Positions 38,738-48,525 are shown, counted from the stretch's first letter. The stretch: DNA of 64,000 nucleotides from Bifidobacterium vespertilionis (GCF_008698145.1 NZ_RZNZ01000013.1:37211-101210), one strand, 5' to 3'. Notes: generated by a model not told the origin, from the letters alone. Numbers and translations: made by a program.

Positions 38738-39388
38738 ATGGTTGACAGCCACGATGCGGAAACCTACAGCGCGAAGGACTCGCGCCTCATTTGGATCGAC
38801 TGCGAGATGACCGGACTGGACATCTTCGGCGGCGACGAGCTGGTCGAGGTGTCCGTGGTCCCCACTGATTTCGAGCTCAACGTGCTGGACGAGGGCGTGG
38901 ACTACGTGATCAAGCCGTCCGACGCCGCCGTGGCCCATATGAACGACTTCGTGCGCGGCATGCACACCCGCTCCGGCCTCATCAAGGAGTGGGAGAACGG
39001 GCTGACGCTTCAGGAGGCCCAGGCCAAGGTGGTCGAGTACGTCAAGCGCTTCACCCCGGATGGCGTCAGGCCTCTGCTCGCCGGCAACACCATCGGCTCG
39101 GACAAGAAGTTCCTGGACCACTACATGCCCGACCTCATGGCGAACCTGCACTACCGCACCATCGACGTGAGCACCCTCAAGGAGCTCGCCCGCCGCTGGT
39201 ACCCGGACGTGTACCTCAACCGCCCGGCCAAGCACGGCGGCCATCGCGCGCTCGCGGACATCATCGAGTCGCTCGATGAGCTGCGCTACTACCGCGCGGC
39301 GTTCATGGCCCCCGAACCCGGTCCGGACGCGGACGCATCCAAGGCCATCGCCAAGGAGATCAAGGCCACCAGCCTGCTCAGCCGCTGA
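38738..39388 (+). CDS. orn: oligoribonuclease
   Basis: A DEDDh 3'-5' exonuclease that degrades 2-5-nucleotide RNAs, including pGpG-type products. The motifs are [10 protein letters not shown] (Exo I), [12 protein letters not shown] (Exo II) and [10 protein letters not shown] (Exo III His/Asp). It has 216 residues from ATG 38738, preceded by GGAAGGG; an ATG six codons earlier is possible. The lengths of orthologues (about 180-215) favour the later start. Confidence 0.95.
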   Translation: MVDSHDAETYSAKDSRLIWIDCEMTGLDIFGGDELVEVSVVPTDFELNVLDEGVDYVIKPSDAAVAHMNDFVRGMHTRSGLIKEWENGLTLQEAQAKVVEYVKRFTPDGVRPLLAGNTIGSDKKFLDHYMPDLMANLHYRTIDVSTLKELARRWYPDVYLNRPAKHGGHRALADIIESLDELRYYRAAFMAPEPGPDADASKAIAKEIKATSLLSR

Positions 39389-39443
39389 GCTGAGCCGCTG
39401 ATCCGCTGAGTTGAGCCGCTGAACTGATCCGCTGAGCCGTTAA
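39385..39443. repeat. degenerate CTGAG/CCGCTGA tandem after orn
   Basis: CCGCTGA and GAGCTGA-like units recur about six times between the orn stop and the next ribosome site. Similar CTGGCTGACTGG-like arrays follow the stops at 9941 and 63662. Confidence 0.5.
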
Positions 39444-39471
39444 GCCGAATTCCACCGGACGAAAGACCCCC

Positions 39472-40899
39472 ATGCTCCAATCCGAAGCCCTGGCCATCCT
39501 CAACGCCGGCGCCAACGTGTTCCTCACGGGCGCCCCCGGCGCGGGCAAGACATATGTGCTCGGCGAGTTCATCGCCGCGGCTCGCAAGGCCGGGGCGAGC
39601 GTGGCGGTCACCGCGTCCACCGGCATCGCCGCCACGCATGTCAACGGGCAGACCATCCATTCGTGGAGCGGCGTCGGGGTGGCGACCGCCCTCACCGCGA
39701 ATTTGCTCAAGCAGATCCGGACCCGTCGCCGGCGCCGCATTCAGGAGACCGACGTGCTGGTGATCGACGAGGTCTCCATGCTCCACGCCTGGCTGTTCGA
39801 CATGGTCGATCAGGTCTGCCGCGCCATCCGTCACGATCCCGCGCCCTTTGGCGGACTGCAGGTGGTGCTCTCCGGCGACTTCTTCCAGCTGCCGCCTGTC
39901 TCGGTCTCCGGGCGCAACCATGATCTGCTCGGTCCCACGCCCGAATTCATCGCCTCGCGCGAGCGGTACGCCAAGGCCGGCCGCAATCCGGACGGCTTCA
40001 TCACCGAGTCTCTGGTGTGGAATGAGCTCGATCCGGTGGTCTGCTACCTGACGGAGCAGCATCGTCAGGACGACGGACAGTTGCTGGGCGTGCTCACGGA
40101 CATCCGCGAAGGCTCCGTCTCACAGGCCGACCGCGACGTGCTGGTTACGCGACTGGGCAGGATGCCCGAACCCGGCGAGGTGGCCGTGAACCTGTTTCCG
40201 GTGAACCGCCAGGCCGATTCGCTCAACGATCTGCGGCTCGCGCAGATCGGCGAGGCGGAGCACGCGTTCTTCGCCGAACAGTCCGGGCCGGCCAATCTGG
40301 TCGATCGGCTCAAGAAGAACATGCTCGCCCCCGAGCGGCTGGTGCTCAAGACCGGGGCTGCGGTGATGGCCCTGCGCAACGATCAGGATCATCAGTACGT
40401 CAATGGCTCGCTTGGGACCGTGCGCGGCTTCGCGCCGGAGACCAAGGGCGGCTGGCCCATTGTGGAGTTCGAGAACGGCAACATCGTGACCATGCGTCAG
40501 GCCGCCTGGGAGATGACCGACGGCGAGACGGTGCTGGCGTCGGTCAAGCAGGTGCCGCTGCGATGCGCGTGGGCGATCACCATCCACAAGTCGCAGGGCA
40601 TGACGCTGGATCGTGCCGTGATGGACTTGCGCCGCACGTTCGCGCCGGGCATGGGCTATGTGGCCCTGTCGCGCGTCGAGTCGCTGGACGGTTTGTATCT
40701 GGCCGGCGTCAACGAGCGGATGTTCTATGTCTCGCCGGATGCCGTCGCCCTCGATGCGGACTTGAGGGACAATTCGGAGCGGGCCGTGGCCGCGCTGGCA
40801 CAGGAGGGCGCCGATTGGTTCGCTGATCGCGCCGCCTCGTCGCGCGCTCCGGAGCCCGGTTCGCCGGACGACGAATTCGCGCAGGACGCCCTGTTCTGA
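39472..40899 (+). CDS. Pif1-like superfamily 1B DNA helicase
   Basis: A 475-residue ATPase with Walker A GAPGAGKTY near residues 20-28, motif Ia VTASTGIAA, Walker B VLVIDEVSML, motif III LSGDFFQLPPV, and the late motifs AITIHKSQGMTLD and YVALSRVESLDGL. This is the Pif1/RecD2 pattern, with the HKSQG motif typical of Pif1. It is a likely 5'-3' helicase in genome maintenance. The C-terminal ~45 residues are acidic and variable. Confidence 0.88.
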   Translation: MLQSEALAILNAGANVFLTGAPGAGKTYVLGEFIAAARKAGASVAVTASTGIAATHVNGQTIHSWSGVGVATALTANLLKQIRTRRRRRIQETDVLVIDEVSMLHAWLFDMVDQVCRAIRHDPAPFGGLQVVLSGDFFQLPPVSVSGRNHDLLGPTPEFIASRERYAKAGRNPDGFITESLVWNELDPVVCYLTEQHRQDDGQLLGVLTDIREGSVSQADRDVLVTRLGRMPEPGEVAVNLFPVNRQADSLNDLRLAQIGEAEHAFFAEQSGPANLVDRLKKNMLAPERLVLKTGAAVMALRNDQDHQYVNGSLGTVRGFAPETKGGWPIVEFENGNIVTMRQAAWEMTDGETVLASVKQVPLRCAWAITIHKSQGMTLDRAVMDLRRTFAPGMGYVALSRVESLDGLYLAGVNERMFYVSPDAVALDADLRDNSERAVAALAQEGADWFADRAASSRAPEPGSPDDEFAQDALF

Positions 40900-40919
40900 T
40901 CGTTCCGTTCCGATCGTCA

Positions 40920-40963
40920 TATCGTTCCAACCTGCGCGCGCAATTTCGCAGATTGGAACGATA
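40920..40963. repeat. TCGTTCCAACC hairpin family, copy 1 (convergent terminator)
   Basis: Arms TATCGTTCCAACCTGCG and CGCAGATTGGAACGATA (one mismatch) surround a 10-base loop between two convergent genes. Relatives occur at 63729-63778 and 63824-63871. Confidence 0.82.
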
Positions 40964-41032
40964 GGAGCGGATGATCGTGCCGGCCTACCATGCCGGATGG
41001 CCGAGCAGCCGGACGGTCGGACGGTCAGACGA

Positions 41033-42109
41033 TCAAGCCGCCTCGTTGACCTTCATCAGCGCCTCCGCATAGCTCGGGCACACCGGCACGCCGCGCACGC
41101 TGCGCTGGATCGCGATCGACGCCGCCGCATTGGCCAGCCGCACCGCATCCACCAGCCGCTCGCCGGCCGCCAGCCTCGCGCAGATCACGCCCGTATGGCA
41201 CGATCCGGCGGATCTGGCGTGCACGGATTCCGTCGGGAAGCCTGAGATATGCGCCACGCCCAGTTTGCGGCCGTCGGCGTCCACATCGCGCACCCACGCG
41301 CCCTTCGCGCCGGAGCGGATGACGATCGGCGCCTTGAGCACATCGCCCAGCCGCATGGCCAGATCTCCCATCGCCGTGGTCACGTCGCCGCCCACGGTGA
41401 TCTTCTTCGGGTCGATGGGCGCGATGCCCAGCCGGTTGGCCAGCACATCGGCCTGCTGACGGTTGCACGACCACGTGGGGCGGGCCAGCACCAGCGCCTC
41501 GAGTAGCTGGTCGCTCACCTGTGCGAGCGCGCTCGTGGGATTGAGCACGATGCGGAATCGGCGCGTGCCATGGGCGTTCTCCGGCTTGGTGAGGAAGGTC
41601 AGCAGGCCGCTCGCCGTCTGGTTGGTCAGCGTGTTGCCGCTGATGTGCACCACGTCGCCGTCGTCCGGCTCTATCCCGTCGAAGGCGTCCTCGGAGCCGT
41701 GCGCCTCGGCGCCGTATGCGGCGATCAGTGTCTTCGTGCCCGCCGGATCGCCCAGCATGATGCGGAATCCGGAGTCCTCGTCCAGCCGGTCCTGTCCCAC
41801 GTGCTCGATCTCCGACTGCTCGAAGGTGGCATGGATCATGCCGGCGAGCGGCCCATTGCCCAGAATGCCGCCGTGCTTGGCGGGGGCTCCCATCTGGCGT
41901 GCAGCCTTCATCACGCGGTATCCGGCGGCGATGGTCACGTGCGGCGCGCCCGCCACCGCGTAACCGCCCGGCGTGGGCACCTGATCGACCGTGAGCATGA
42001 TGTCCGGAACGACCTCGCTCAGGGAGATCACCGCATGCTGGGACGATGCGCCCCTTGTCTGCCGCGCGAATTGGTTGGGATGGTCGGATTGCTGGGTGGG
42101 CTGCGCCAT
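41033..42109 (-). CDS. PfkB-family carbohydrate kinase-like protein with altered active site
   Basis: The 358-residue protein has the PfkB fold order, but the second signature, normally DTxGAGDxF with the catalytic Asp, reads HARSAGSCH at 297-305 with Ser303 in the catalytic position. The N-terminal substrate motif is also altered (AAGYRVMKA instead of GGxxxN). It therefore may not phosphorylate sugars. The start is ATG 42109 behind GGAGGT. It stands alone, divergent from the GH43 operon, with no LacI-type operator in front of it. Confidence 0.72.
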   Translation of the reverse strand: MAQPTQQSDHPNQFARQTRGASSQHAVISLSEVVPDIMLTVDQVPTPGGYAVAGAPHVTIAAGYRVMKAARQMGAPAKHGGILGNGPLAGMIHATFEQSEIEHVGQDRLDEDSGFRIMLGDPAGTKTLIAAYGAEAHGSEDAFDGIEPDDGDVVHISGNTLTNQTASGLLTFLTKPENAHGTRRFRIVLNPTSALAQVSDQLLEALVLARPTWSCNRQQADVLANRLGIAPIDPKKITVGGDVTTAMGDLAMRLGDVLKAPIVIRSGAKGAWVRDVDADGRKLGVAHISGFPTESVHARSAGSCHTGVICARLAAGERLVDAVRLANAAASIAIQRSVRGVPVCPSYAEALMKVNEAA

Positions 42110-42360
42110 AATAAACCTCCATCTGTGGTGCTGTGCCGTGCGGACCGTTGCGGTGTGCGATGTCGACTGGTCCTGCCTGTTTTCTGTTATGGGTTTTCTG
42201 TTATGAAGGGAGCGCTTCGTCGCGCTTCTTGCAGCCGATCGTAAGTCCGTTTCCTGAAAATTCACAGATAATGCGACGTCCGGGTGCACTGTGTCGACGG
42301 TTTTGCTGCGGGCCCGGCTTGGCGTGCTGCCTGGGCGTCCAGGGTGTCTGGGGACCAAGG

Positions 42361-42438
42361 CATCCACGGAACTCGAATTTCGCTGCCAAATCGGCATGAT
42401 TCCAAGGCCGGCCGGAGGAAATTCGAGTTCCGTGGATG
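42361..42438. repeat. palindromic repeat family C, copy 2
   Basis: Perfect 21-base arms containing CACGGAACTCGAATTTC enclose a 36-base loop. It lies between divergent genes, so unlike copy 1 it cannot simply terminate both neighbours. Around it, 42110-42360 and 42439-42556 hold no gene; TTTTCTGTTATG is directly repeated near 42178-42204. Confidence 0.85.
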
Positions 42439-42556
42439 GGGCAGGCGAGGGCAGATGGGGCGGATGGGGCAGATGGGGACGGCAGATGGCATGAACGACG
42501 GTCAGGCAGACAACCGAAGAACCCATCCCGTTCAGTCCTCGCGACACGCCCGCCCC

Positions 42557-42586
42557 TTGCTTTTGAAACCGGTTTCAAGTTATGCT
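42557..42586 (+). promoter_or_regulatory. promoter with LacI-family operator in the spacer (GH43 operon)
   Basis: TTGCTT (42557-42562) and TATGCT (42581-42586) are 18 bases apart. The perfect palindrome TTGAAACCGGTTTCAA (42563-42578) fills the spacer, so a bound LacI-type repressor would block RNA polymerase directly. Confidence 0.85.
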
Positions 42587-42632
42587 GATCCCACCAAAAC
42601 CGTTCAGCAACGAGGCTTGTAAAGAGGTAGTC

Positions 42633-44285
42633 ATGACCACCAAGATCACGAATCCGATCCTTCCCGGCTTCCATCCGGACGCCAGCGCGCTTCAGGTGGG
42701 CGACGATTACTACATCGCCACCTCCACCTTCGAATGGTGGCCCGGCGTGGACATCTTCCACTCGAAGGATCTGGTCAACTGGGAGTGGGTCGCCGCCCCG
42801 CTCAACCGCCCGGACATCGTCAACCTGCGTGGCAACTACGATTCCGGCTCCATCTGGGCACCGCACCTGAGCTACGCCAAGGGCAAGTTCTGGCTTGTCT
42901 TCACGGATGTGAAGAGCTGGTCACCCTTCAAGGATACGCTCAACTACGTCATCACCGCGCCGTCCATCACCGGCCCGTGGAGCGAGCCGACCTTCGTGAC
43001 CGCCTCCGGCTTCGATCCGGCGCTGTATCACGATGATGACGGCCGCACCTACTTCCTCAACATGCTGTTCGATTGGCGCTTTGGCCGCCAGCGTTTCGCC
43101 GGCACCGTCATCCAGGAGTTTGATACCGATTCCATGCGGCTGGTGGGCGAGCGCAAGCACTTCTACAAGGGCACGTCGCTCGGCGTGTGCGAAGGCCCGC
43201 AGATCCTCAAGAAGGACGGCTACTACTACCTGCTGTGCGCGGCGGGCGGCACCGGCTGGATGCACGCCGCCACCGTGGCCCGCTCCCGCTCGCTGGATGG
43301 GCCGTGGGAGGATTCCCCATACTTCCCACTCATGACCACGCGCGACAACCCCACCGCCCCCCTGCAGAAGTCCGGCCACTGCTGCTTCCTTGAGCGCGAC
43401 GGCGAATGGTACGTCACCCAGATCTGCGCCCGCCCGCTCACCGAGCGCGGCTACTGCGTGCTGGGTCGCGAAACCGCCATCCAGCCCATCGAATGGACCG
43501 AGGACGGCTGGCCGCGCCTGAAGAACCACACGATCATGCCGGATCTTGTGGTGCCCGCGCCCACCGCGTCCCAGGGCATTGTGCAGAAGACCGACCACAG
43601 CGAGACCGTGGAGTTCGCCCCGGACCGTCCGCTGCCCCCGAGCTTCAAAACCCTGCGCTGCGGCCTCGACCCCGAGTCCGACTATTCGCTCACCGCGCGC
43701 CCCGGCTGGCTGCGCCTCTACGGCAAGCAGACCCTCACCAGCCTGGACAAGCAGACGCTGTTCGCCCGCCGCTGGGAGCACTTCGACTTCGATGTGGAGA
43801 CCACGCTCGACTTCACCCCGGAGAACTACCAGCAGGACGCCGGCCTGATCCTCTTCTACGACACCGCCAACTGGATCTACGCCATGATGACGTTCGACGA
43901 TGAGGGACTGGACCGCCGCGTGCTGCGCATTGTGGTCCTCGACGAGCACGATGGTTCCTTCGGCAGCGATCCGGTTGAGCTTGACGTCTCCACGCCGGTT
44001 CGGCTGAAGGTGGAGGTGCGCCACGACAAGGCCCAGTTCTACTGGGCATATGACCACTCCGTTGAAGGTGCGGAAGGCGTGGATGGCGCGATCGATGCCG
44101 GCGCCGTGGATTGGCAACCGCTCGGCGGTCCGCAGCACGCCGACCACATCAGTGACGACTACGTTGAGGAGCGTCGCGGCTACTGCGTGTTCACCGGCGC
44201 GATGGTGGGCATCTGCGCCCAGGACATGGACGCCCATCGCTCGAACGCCGATTTCCGCGGCTTCGAGTACCGCGAGATCCACTGA
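42633..44285 (+). CDS. GH43 beta-xylosidase/alpha-arabinofuranosidase-type enzyme
   Basis: The 550-residue protein has a five-bladed propeller and a C-terminal beta-sandwich of about 200 residues, the layout of GH43 subfamily 11 beta-xylosidases. Catalytic residues visible are Asp16 (HPDAS, base), Asp128 (FDPALYHDDDG, pKa modulator) and Glu187 (CEGPQ, acid). No signal peptide is present, so it acts on imported oligosaccharides. The start is ATG 42633 behind AAAGAGGT. It is first in an operator-controlled operon with GH36. Confidence 0.9.
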   Translation: MTTKITNPILPGFHPDASALQVGDDYYIATSTFEWWPGVDIFHSKDLVNWEWVAAPLNRPDIVNLRGNYDSGSIWAPHLSYAKGKFWLVFTDVKSWSPFKDTLNYVITAPSITGPWSEPTFVTASGFDPALYHDDDGRTYFLNMLFDWRFGRQRFAGTVIQEFDTDSMRLVGERKHFYKGTSLGVCEGPQILKKDGYYYLLCAAGGTGWMHAATVARSRSLDGPWEDSPYFPLMTTRDNPTAPLQKSGHCCFLERDGEWYVTQICARPLTERGYCVLGRETAIQPIEWTEDGWPRLKNHTIMPDLVVPAPTASQGIVQKTDHSETVEFAPDRPLPPSFKTLRCGLDPESDYSLTARPGWLRLYGKQTLTSLDKQTLFARRWEHFDFDVETTLDFTPENYQQDAGLILFYDTANWIYAMMTFDDEGLDRRVLRIVVLDEHDGSFGSDPVELDVSTPVRLKVEVRHDKAQFYWAYDHSVEGAEGVDGAIDAGAVDWQPLGGPQHADHISDDYVEERRGYCVFTGAMVGICAQDMDAHRSNADFRGFEYREIH

Positions 44286-44301
44286 TCATTGATTCCTGAT
44301 T

Positions 44302-44323
44302 CGGCTCCCCATCCGGGGAGCCG
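44302..44323 (+). terminator. intercistronic hairpin between GH43 and GH36
   Basis: CGGCTCCCC and GGGGAGCCG arms flank a four-base loop with no real T-run. It may cause partial termination or protect the upstream message. Confidence 0.5.
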
Positions 44324-44358
44324 TCCGCATTTCCAGAGTAGGAAAAGGTCCAATCACC

Positions 44359-46548
44359 ATGTCCAGAACCATCATCGCCCAATACGACCGCAACGGCACC
44401 ACCGCCCTCTACCGCAGGGACGGCGAAACCGGCGTCGTGGAACTCGTCCTCGTGCCCTCCGCACTGGTCGGCGCCGCCTCGCGCGGCGATTGCGCAGCCG
44501 AGCCTCTCGTGCAGGCCAAGATCGTCGGCGACGACTACCCCTTCGGCTTCTCTCAGGGGCGCACGATGCGCAACTCCGCCACCGTGGCCGCCATGCGCTA
44601 CACCGGCCAGAGTGCCGAGGAGCGCGACGGTGAGACGATCGTAACCAGCACGCTCGCGGACGATCGCGGCTACGAATACACGCACGTCCTACGCATGGGA
44701 GACGATTCGCGCGCCGTGGAGATCACCACGTCATTCGCCAACCACTCCGCGGAACCGGTCACACTTGAGATGCTCTCCAGCTTCACGCTGGGATCCCTGT
44801 CCCCGTTCGCCACGGGGCTGGCTCCGGAGACCCTGAAGCTTCATCGCCTGCGCAGCACCTGGAGCGCCGAGGGCCGATTGGTCAGCGAGCCTGTGGAGGA
44901 TGAGCAGCTCGAGCCCAGCTGGCAGAAGTTCTCCGCCAACTCGGTGCGCTTCGGATCGATCGGCAGCTTCCCGGTGCGCGGCTACGTGCCGTTCGTGGGC
45001 TTGGAGGACACCGCGCACGGCGTGACATGGGCGGCGGCCACCACGCACGCCTCCAGCTGGCAGATCGAACTGTACCGCCGCGACTTCGGACTGTCCGTCT
45101 CCGGTGGCATCGCCGACCGCGAATTCGGCCAGTGGACGCGCACCATCCGGCCCGGGGAATCGTTCGCCGCGCCCATGGCCGTGGCGGCTGTGGTGGCCGG
45201 CGGCGTGGACGAGGCCAGCCAGGCTCTCGCGGGCAATGTCCGGCACCGCTTGGATCTGCCCGCGTCCGAGGCCTCGATGCCCGTGGTGTTCAATGAGTTC
45301 TGCACCACGTGGGGTGTGCCCACCGAGCAGAGTGTGGACGAGCAGATCGAGTTCCTTGATGGGCTCAAGCGGGCCAACGGAGGCAAGGGCATCGACTATT
45401 TCGTGATCGACGCCGGCTGGTTCGACGATCATGCCTTCGAGGCGGCGAGCCGTCTGGGCTCCTGGAATGTGAGCGACAAGGCCTTCCCGCATGGGCTCAG
45501 GCCGGTGGTGGACAAGATCCACAAGGCGGGCATGAAGGCGGGCATCTGGTTCGAGTTCGAGATCGCCGGTCGCGACGACGCAGAGTGCTTCAACAAGCGC
45601 GCATGGCTGCTGTCGCGCGACGGGGTGTCCATCACCTCCGGCAACCGCCGCTGGTGGGACATGCGCAATCCGGAGGTGCGCGAGTATCTGGCCGGGAAGG
45701 TCATCGCGTTCCTCAAGGACAACGGCTTCGACTACATCAAAGTGGACTACAACGACACGATCGGCATTGGCTGCGAGACGCCGGCTGCCGGGAACGGTGT
45801 GGCAGAGCCGGGCGATCCGACGAGCCTGGGCGACGGCCTGTACGAGCAGATCCAGGCCAGTCAGGCGTTCTTCCGCGAGATGAGGCGCGAGGTGCCGGGG
45901 CTGATCGTGGAGATCTGCGCGTCTGGTGGCCACCGCCTGGTGCAGTCGTTCATGGAGATCGGCTCGATGGCCAGCTTCTCTGATGCGTACGAATGCGACG
46001 AGATCCCGGTGATCGCGGCCAACATGCATCGCATGATCCTGCCGCGCCAGAGCCAGATCTGGGCCGTGGTCAAACACGATCAGCCGCTCGCCAAGCTCTA
46101 CTATCAGGTCGCGTCCGGCCTGCTGGGTCGACTGTGCTTCTCCGGCGACACCGGGTCGTTGCGCCCCGAACAGGTGGAGGTGATCGCGAAGGCGGTGGCA
46201 TGGTACGCCAAGGCCGCGCCGGTGATCGACCATGGTGTGAGCGAGTGGTTCGGGCCGAAGATCGTGAGCTACCGTCATCCGCGCGGCTGGCAGGGCGTGC
46301 TGCGCCGCGGCGTGCTGGGCGATGGCGGCACTGCGGGCGCGGGTGATGCGGCGGGCCGCGCGCTCGCCGTGGTGCACACCTTCCACGATGCGCCCCAGAG
46401 CGTGGAGATCCCGGTGGGGGAGGACTTTGCGCGCATCGAGGACGTCTGGGCCCGTCCGGGCGTGGAGGTGTCGATTGACCCGGCAGCGCATGTACTGCGC
46501 CTCAGCGGCCTGACCGCCTTTGATGGCGTGGCCGTGTTGCTGGGCTGA
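44359..46548 (+). CDS. GH36 alpha-galactosidase
   Basis: The 729-residue intracellular enzyme hydrolyses alpha-galactosides such as raffinose-family sugars. The N-terminal beta-supersandwich spans about 1-300, then a TIM barrel with IDAGWF, nucleophile Asp463 in IKVDYND and acid/base Asp542 in FSDAYECDE, also EICASGGHR, and a C-terminal beta domain. No signal peptide. An alpha-N-acetylgalactosaminidase specificity cannot be excluded. It has no operator of its own and probably depends on the GH43 promoter 1.8 kb upstream. Confidence 0.88.
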   Translation: MSRTIIAQYDRNGTTALYRRDGETGVVELVLVPSALVGAASRGDCAAEPLVQAKIVGDDYPFGFSQGRTMRNSATVAAMRYTGQSAEERDGETIVTSTLADDRGYEYTHVLRMGDDSRAVEITTSFANHSAEPVTLEMLSSFTLGSLSPFATGLAPETLKLHRLRSTWSAEGRLVSEPVEDEQLEPSWQKFSANSVRFGSIGSFPVRGYVPFVGLEDTAHGVTWAAATTHASSWQIELYRRDFGLSVSGGIADREFGQWTRTIRPGESFAAPMAVAAVVAGGVDEASQALAGNVRHRLDLPASEASMPVVFNEFCTTWGVPTEQSVDEQIEFLDGLKRANGGKGIDYFVIDAGWFDDHAFEAASRLGSWNVSDKAFPHGLRPVVDKIHKAGMKAGIWFEFEIAGRDDAECFNKRAWLLSRDGVSITSGNRRWWDMRNPEVREYLAGKVIAFLKDNGFDYIKVDYNDTIGIGCETPAAGNGVAEPGDPTSLGDGLYEQIQASQAFFREMRREVPGLIVEICASGGHRLVQSFMEIGSMASFSDAYECDEIPVIAANMHRMILPRQSQIWAVVKHDQPLAKLYYQVASGLLGRLCFSGDTGSLRPEQVEVIAKAVAWYAKAAPVIDHGVSEWFGPKIVSYRHPRGWQGVLRRGVLGDGGTAGAGDAAGRALAVVHTFHDAPQSVEIPVGEDFARIEDVWARPGVEVSIDPAAHVLRLSGLTAFDGVAVLLG

Positions 46549-46596
46549 TCCGTCCGGGCTCCGTCATTCTGGGTGAGCGGGCGGGCTTCCTCCGGT

Positions 46597-46777
46597 CATT
46601 CTGAGCGGAGCGCAGCGCAGTCGAAGGATCCTTAACCTCGCGCAGATATTCACTGTTCTGACTAGTGCGGGGCACTAAGGATCCTTCGACTCCGCCCTAT
46701 CGGGCTTCGCTCAGGATGACGGCGGGGCTTTCTGTCATCCTGAGCGGAGCGCAGCGTAGTCGAAGGATCCTTGGCCA
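46597..46777. repeat. REP-like GGATCCTT/CTCAGGATGAC cluster (copy 3)
   Basis: Three units are present: GTCATTCTGAGCGGAGCG ending at GGATCCTTAA (about 46597-46638), an inverted unit from TAAGGATCCTTCGAC to GCTCAGGATGAC (about 46675-46720), and a third direct unit ending GGATCCTTGGCC (about 46733-46776). The first two can fold into one long hairpin. Confidence 0.88.
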
Positions 46778-46857
46778 TCACGCACCGGGTTCGTACGCCC
46801 GCAATGGCGGGGCATAAGATAGACTCCATGTCATGCCAATCATTCGCTCCACCATTC

Positions 46858-46937
46858 TGAAAGCGATTTCTAATACATAGGCAGATAGACACGCCAAAGA
46901 TGATTCCAGTTGAATGAAACCGATTACATGATAGAGT
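46858..46937 (+). promoter_or_regulatory. promoter with two LacI-type operators (GPH permease)
   Basis: TTGAAT (46910-46915) and TAGAGT (46932-46937) are 16 bases apart, with TGAAACCGATTACA (46915-46928) in the spacer. A second site, TGAAAGCGATTTCT, lies at 46858-46871. Both deviate by one or two bases from TGAAANCGNTTTCA. Confidence 0.65.
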
Positions 46938-47036
46938 GCTCTGTGGGTCGTCGGGAGTGGCCGTTTGGTCGCATTTGGCAGGTGTGTTCATTGCGGGGCT
47001 CTCCGGCGGAGGGAAACATATCAACAAGGAGCGATG

Positions 47037-48305
47037 ATGACGAGCAATGAGGCTTCGGCCAATGACGTGCTGATGGTCCGCGACGACCAACAGCCCAAAT
47101 TCCCATGGCGCACGGGTGCAGGCCTGCTGCTGGGCGGCGCCGGCTGGTTCTGGGGGTTCCAGGCGCTGAATGCGGTGCTGCTGCCGGCCAAAATCCAGAT
47201 GATCGACCCGGTGAACAAGGTCACCATTGTGGCCATGGTCTCAACGGTGACCATGCTCATCTCGTTGGTGGCGGGCATCGTCGGCGGCGCGCTGTCGGAC
47301 AGGACCCGCACCCGGTTCGGCGCTCGCACCCCATGGATTGTCGGTGGCGTGGCGATCGGCACGGTGCTGCTTGTGCTGTTCATTGTGTTTGAAAATCTTG
47401 CGGCGGTTTTGGCGGTGTGGTGGCTGTATGCCGCTGTATACAATGTGATCCTGGCCGCCGGCTGCGCGTGGCAGCCGGATCAGGTCGCCCCGCGTTGGCG
47501 CGGCACCGCCTCCTCCATGTACGGCATGGGCCATCAGGCCGCATTGCTGGGCGCGCAGGTGATCGCCGCCCTCTTTGTGACCAACATCAGCATGGGTGTG
47601 CTGATCTCGTTGGTGATCTTCGACGTTCTGTCGCTGGCCGCCGTCCTCATTGATCAGGAGAAATCCAACAAGGACATGCCCCGTCATCCCCATGCCCGCA
47701 GCGTGTTCGACGGTTTCAGGTCCTTCCTGCCCCCGTCCCATGCCGGCCGTGACTACTGGCTGGCCGCGCTCGCCCGATTCTTGTGGATGATGCCCGGCGG
47801 CATCGGCACCTATCGTCTGTACACGTTGACAGATTACATGGGCCAGCCCGCCAAGGAGGCCGGCCAGTGGATGAGCCTCATGTCCACGATCGGCTTGGTC
47901 GCCGCCGTTTCCTTCTGCGCCATTTCCGGCCCCATCTCCGACAAGTTCCACAGCGTCAAGATACCGCTGGCCGTGGCGATCTTCACCGTCGGTCTGCCCT
48001 GCTGGCTGCCGTTCTTCGTGCCGACGCCGGTGGCGTACACGGTGTATGTGGGCGTCTCTTCGATCGGAAGCGGTATCTTCAGCGCCCTCGACCAGACGAT
48101 CATGACCTCCGTGCTGCCGGATCCGAAGACCCAGGCCAAGGATCTGGCGTTCCTGAACTCCTGCGGCGTGCTGGGCAACCTCGGTGCTCCGCTGTTGGCG
48201 GGTGCTGTGGTGAACGCCTTCGGCTATGCCGGTCTGTTCCCGATGGGCTTCATCATCCTGACCATGGCGTCCGTGTGCGTCTTCTGCATCCGGAAGATCA
48301 GGTAG
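47037..48305 (+). CDS. GPH-type (SLC45-like) sugar/cation symporter
   Basis: The 422-residue protein has about twelve membrane helices. The loop motif GALSDRTRTRFGARTPWI is the family signature of glycoside-pentoside-hexuronide/SLC45 carriers. Predicted import of a glycoside or uronide-containing disaccharide fits the adjacent GH88. The start is ATG 47037 (or 47034), with AAGGAG at 47026-47031. It ends in a very strong hairpin. Confidence 0.85.
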   Translation: MTSNEASANDVLMVRDDQQPKFPWRTGAGLLLGGAGWFWGFQALNAVLLPAKIQMIDPVNKVTIVAMVSTVTMLISLVAGIVGGALSDRTRTRFGARTPWIVGGVAIGTVLLVLFIVFENLAAVLAVWWLYAAVYNVILAAGCAWQPDQVAPRWRGTASSMYGMGHQAALLGAQVIAALFVTNISMGVLISLVIFDVLSLAAVLIDQEKSNKDMPRHPHARSVFDGFRSFLPPSHAGRDYWLAALARFLWMMPGGIGTYRLYTLTDYMGQPAKEAGQWMSLMSTIGLVAAVSFCAISGPISDKFHSVKIPLAVAIFTVGLPCWLPFFVPTPVAYTVYVGVSSIGSGIFSALDQTIMTSVLPDPKTQAKDLAFLNSCGVLGNLGAPLLAGAVVNAFGYAGLFPMGFIILTMASVCVFCIRKIR

Positions 48306-48335
48306 CGTCGTTCCCCGGCTCGGATGGGCCGGATG

Positions 48336-48383
48336 ATGTGGGATGGGCCCGCGGTTTCACTGGACCGCGGGCCCATCCCACAT
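48336..48383. terminator. 20-bp perfect hairpin after the GPH permease
   Basis: Arms ATGTGGGATGGGCCCGCGGT and the exact complement enclose an eight-base loop, followed by TTTGAAAG. It is 30 bases after the stop. Confidence 0.9.
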
Positions 48384-48384
48384 T

Positions 48385-48475
48385 TGAAAGCATTTTCAGG
48401 GTGAATAACACGCCGGTATTGCTATTTTGACACGGATGCGTTTCTGTGCTGTAATTCATATTGAAATCGGTTTCA
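48385..48475 (+). promoter_or_regulatory. promoter and two LacI-type operators (GH88)
   Basis: Consensus-like TTGACA (48427-48432) and TGTAAT (48450-48455) are 17 bases apart. TGAAATCGGTTTCA (48462-48475) covers the expected start of transcription. TGAAAGCATTTTCA (48385-48398) lies upstream, about 77 bases from the first site, a spacing that could allow looping. Confidence 0.82.
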
Positions 48476-48525
48476 CAGAAACCGAGACCGTATTGGACCA
48501 CCCTCTCCCAACGAAGGGATGACAA

